A stretch of DNA of 64,000 nt, taken from contig CM076259.1 of assembly GCA_038380795.1 (NCBI GenBank), positions 101,357,739 to 101,421,738 of the forward strand. The letters are read 5' to 3'. The notes beneath the pieces were generated by a model, which was not told the origin of the DNA, ran no database searches, and saw only the letters and a program-made list of their open reading frames with translations. This document shows, piece after piece, positions 62,492 through 64,000 of the stretch. Each line of letters starts with the position of its first letter. Position 1 is the first letter of the stretch. The position numbers and the translations under genes were made by a program. Source of the stretch: Pyrocephalus nanus. Taxonomy: Eukaryota > Chordata > Aves > Passeriformes > Tyrannidae.

Positions 62492-64000
62492 TATTTTGGT
62501 ATTGGTTGGATTGGTTTTTTTCCCCTCCTGGAACAAAACTCTTCCTTTTGAAGACACCAAAATATCTTCTTTTGCACTGGTGATGGAGTAGGTCATGGGG
62601 TCACTAGAATTTTAACTCTGCCAGTGAAAGAGTTGGCTGTACCCAGCCAGGAGGTGACTTTAAGAAAAATAGCAACTATGTAGGCAGTCTTCTGAGTAGC
62701 TTTGAATAATTTCCAGTTTGCTATTCTAAAACTTACAGGGCTTCTAATTTTTGGCCTAAATTAATTTTGACGAGATTATAACTATTTATTCTTGAACCAA
62801 CTTCCATAGTCTGCCTTTGCTTTTGGCTTTTATCTTCACAATGAATTTAGAGAAGGCACTAATATAATCCCTCAGCCTTCCTTTTGGAAGAGCAAAGTTG
62901 ACATCTTCTAGCCTCCTCTTGTTAAACAGGTTCACAAATCCTCAGTAGTTTTTGAGTTCCAGAGCTTATCTTAAGAACGTTCTTGGAAATATTACCCCAA
63001 AAGGACTGTGGGATTTTATAGTGATACATCCCTGTATCTTTTGTCACTTCTACTAGGCTAACATAAATGTGTGTATGAATACGTAGAGCGCACACACATG
63101 CCTAGTGCAGATGTGATGTCTGGGAGTTGTTATACATATCACATTTTTGTACTTTTACCTATATTGTCTTTTTTACTCCTTACTATATCAAAGAACACAA
63201 GTAACTTTGTAATTTTGGAAAGTCCCAAATCAAAATTACATGCTACAGCTAATATAGAAAAGGCAAAAAATACAGCCTTGGAAATCCCACTGATCTCCAT
63301 TTTTCATCTCTTGCAGAGAAATACTTGATGAAGCAATTTTACCCGTTAGAGAAGCAAGTGAAGAAAGTGTTTCCAGGGAAGTTGGTATTTCAGAGATACA
63401 GAGTTTCAGAGGAATTTTAAAAAGTTACTCTTTTTAAGCTGCCGGTGCTGGAAAGCAGGAAAACAGGCAATTTTGCTGTCTAATCTTTTTAATTTTGATT
63501 GCAAAGAGTATTACCATCATGAATGGTGGGGCATTTGGGAGTGGGGTTGTTTTAAAGCAGTGTTGAAAAATGAGACCAGATAGAATAAAAATATGTTCAT
63601 GAGCAAAGGGTAGCAGACACTGGAAGTGCCCCTTCTTTGCTCCCTGGTCCTGTGAGGTGAGCTCTTCCTAGCTGATCCATGGTGCCTCAGAACTACTGCC
63701 ATGCTGCCAGCAGGGGAATCCTTTCGTTTTGGTTTCCATGAGCATTAAACATGCTTCTTCTTAATAGTGCCTCCATTTGGAAGCTTACTATTATCTCACT
63801 GAGCTCCAAAGGACATTTTCTTCCATAGCTAGTCTCCAGGGTCACCTAATGTTATTTAGTGTGTAAAAATGATGCGTTTTCTATCTGTCTTTTCACAATG
63901 CAATGGTTTAACTGGTGGCAAGTATACTGAACCCAGCCTGTGGCTCACTTCAGTTTCCCAGAGAGACACTGGAAATGCCTGTGCCAGAAGAACTAGACAC
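62492..64000. other. 1.5 kb without a recognisable gene
   Basis: Unique AT-rich sequence to the window end. The stretch 62870-62960 (CCCTCAGCCTTCCTTTTGGA, then TAGCCTCCTCTTGTTAAACA) vaguely recalls an old CR1 3' region on the minus strand, too weakly to call as an element. No gene is recognisable. Confidence 0.5.

Noticed and set aside
1..64000. CRISPR arrays, operons, prophage, tRNA or rRNA genes
   Set aside because: No regularly spaced direct repeats, no bacterial gene packing, and no cloverleaf or rRNA core motif was noticed. The DNA is clearly vertebrate in character. Structured RNAs without obvious sequence motifs, such as microRNAs or snoRNAs, cannot be excluded by eye.

Overview
This window reads as vertebrate nuclear DNA, almost certainly from a bird. 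The main evidence is at least eight fragments of CR1 non-LTR retrotransposons, several keeping the avian CR1 3' hallmark (ATTCTATGATTCTA, or its reverse complement TAGAATCATAGAAT). There is also one apparent solo LTR of a type I associate with avian endogenous retroviruses. The LTR and CR1 subtypes look more neoavian than galliform, but that is recalled from general knowledge, not tested. No species is claimed. AT-rich sequence, scarce CpG, pervasive stop codons and abundant homopolymer and microsatellite tracts fit a gene desert or the inside of a very long intron.

I find no protein-coding gene that I can recognise. The longest open frame (187 codons, minus strand, 13588-14151) is about the length expected by chance in 64 kb. 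The other open frames show no domain, no signal-peptide-plus-domain layout and no recognisable family. Three very short splice-bounded or coiled-coil-like segments near 30.5 kb and 34.5-34.9 kb are listed as speculative exon candidates only.

Layout. 1-228: CR1 reverse-transcriptase (RT) fragment, minus strand, running off the left edge. 390-984: solo-LTR candidate, plus strand. 985-16127: unique sequence with a dinucleotide repeat pair (2.85 kb), a T/G-rich tract (11.2 kb) and a small CpG cluster with a NotI site (11.77 kb). 16128-16200: CR1 3' piece. 20374-20624: old CR1 piece. 22662-22825: CR1 piece. 24999-25026: (TG)14 beside an imperfect palindrome. 35930-36855: the longest CR1, 0.9 kb, plus strand, ending in the 3' hallmark. 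37290-37755: a very old CR1/L3-type RT remnant, minus strand, with a recognisable motif-A region. 47096-47150: CR1 3' end. 52532-52633: long pyrimidine tract with a perfect 25-bp tandem duplication. 55033-55067 and 56419-56464: runs of 35 and 46 T. 59341-59544 and 62377-62491: CR1 3' ends in opposite orientations. The rest is unique sequence.

The features do not form a pathway or operon. They are independent insertions and slippage products of different ages. I see no sign of an undescribed system. The most useful leads are the decayed but datable retroelements, the candidate exons and the non-B-DNA-prone tracts.
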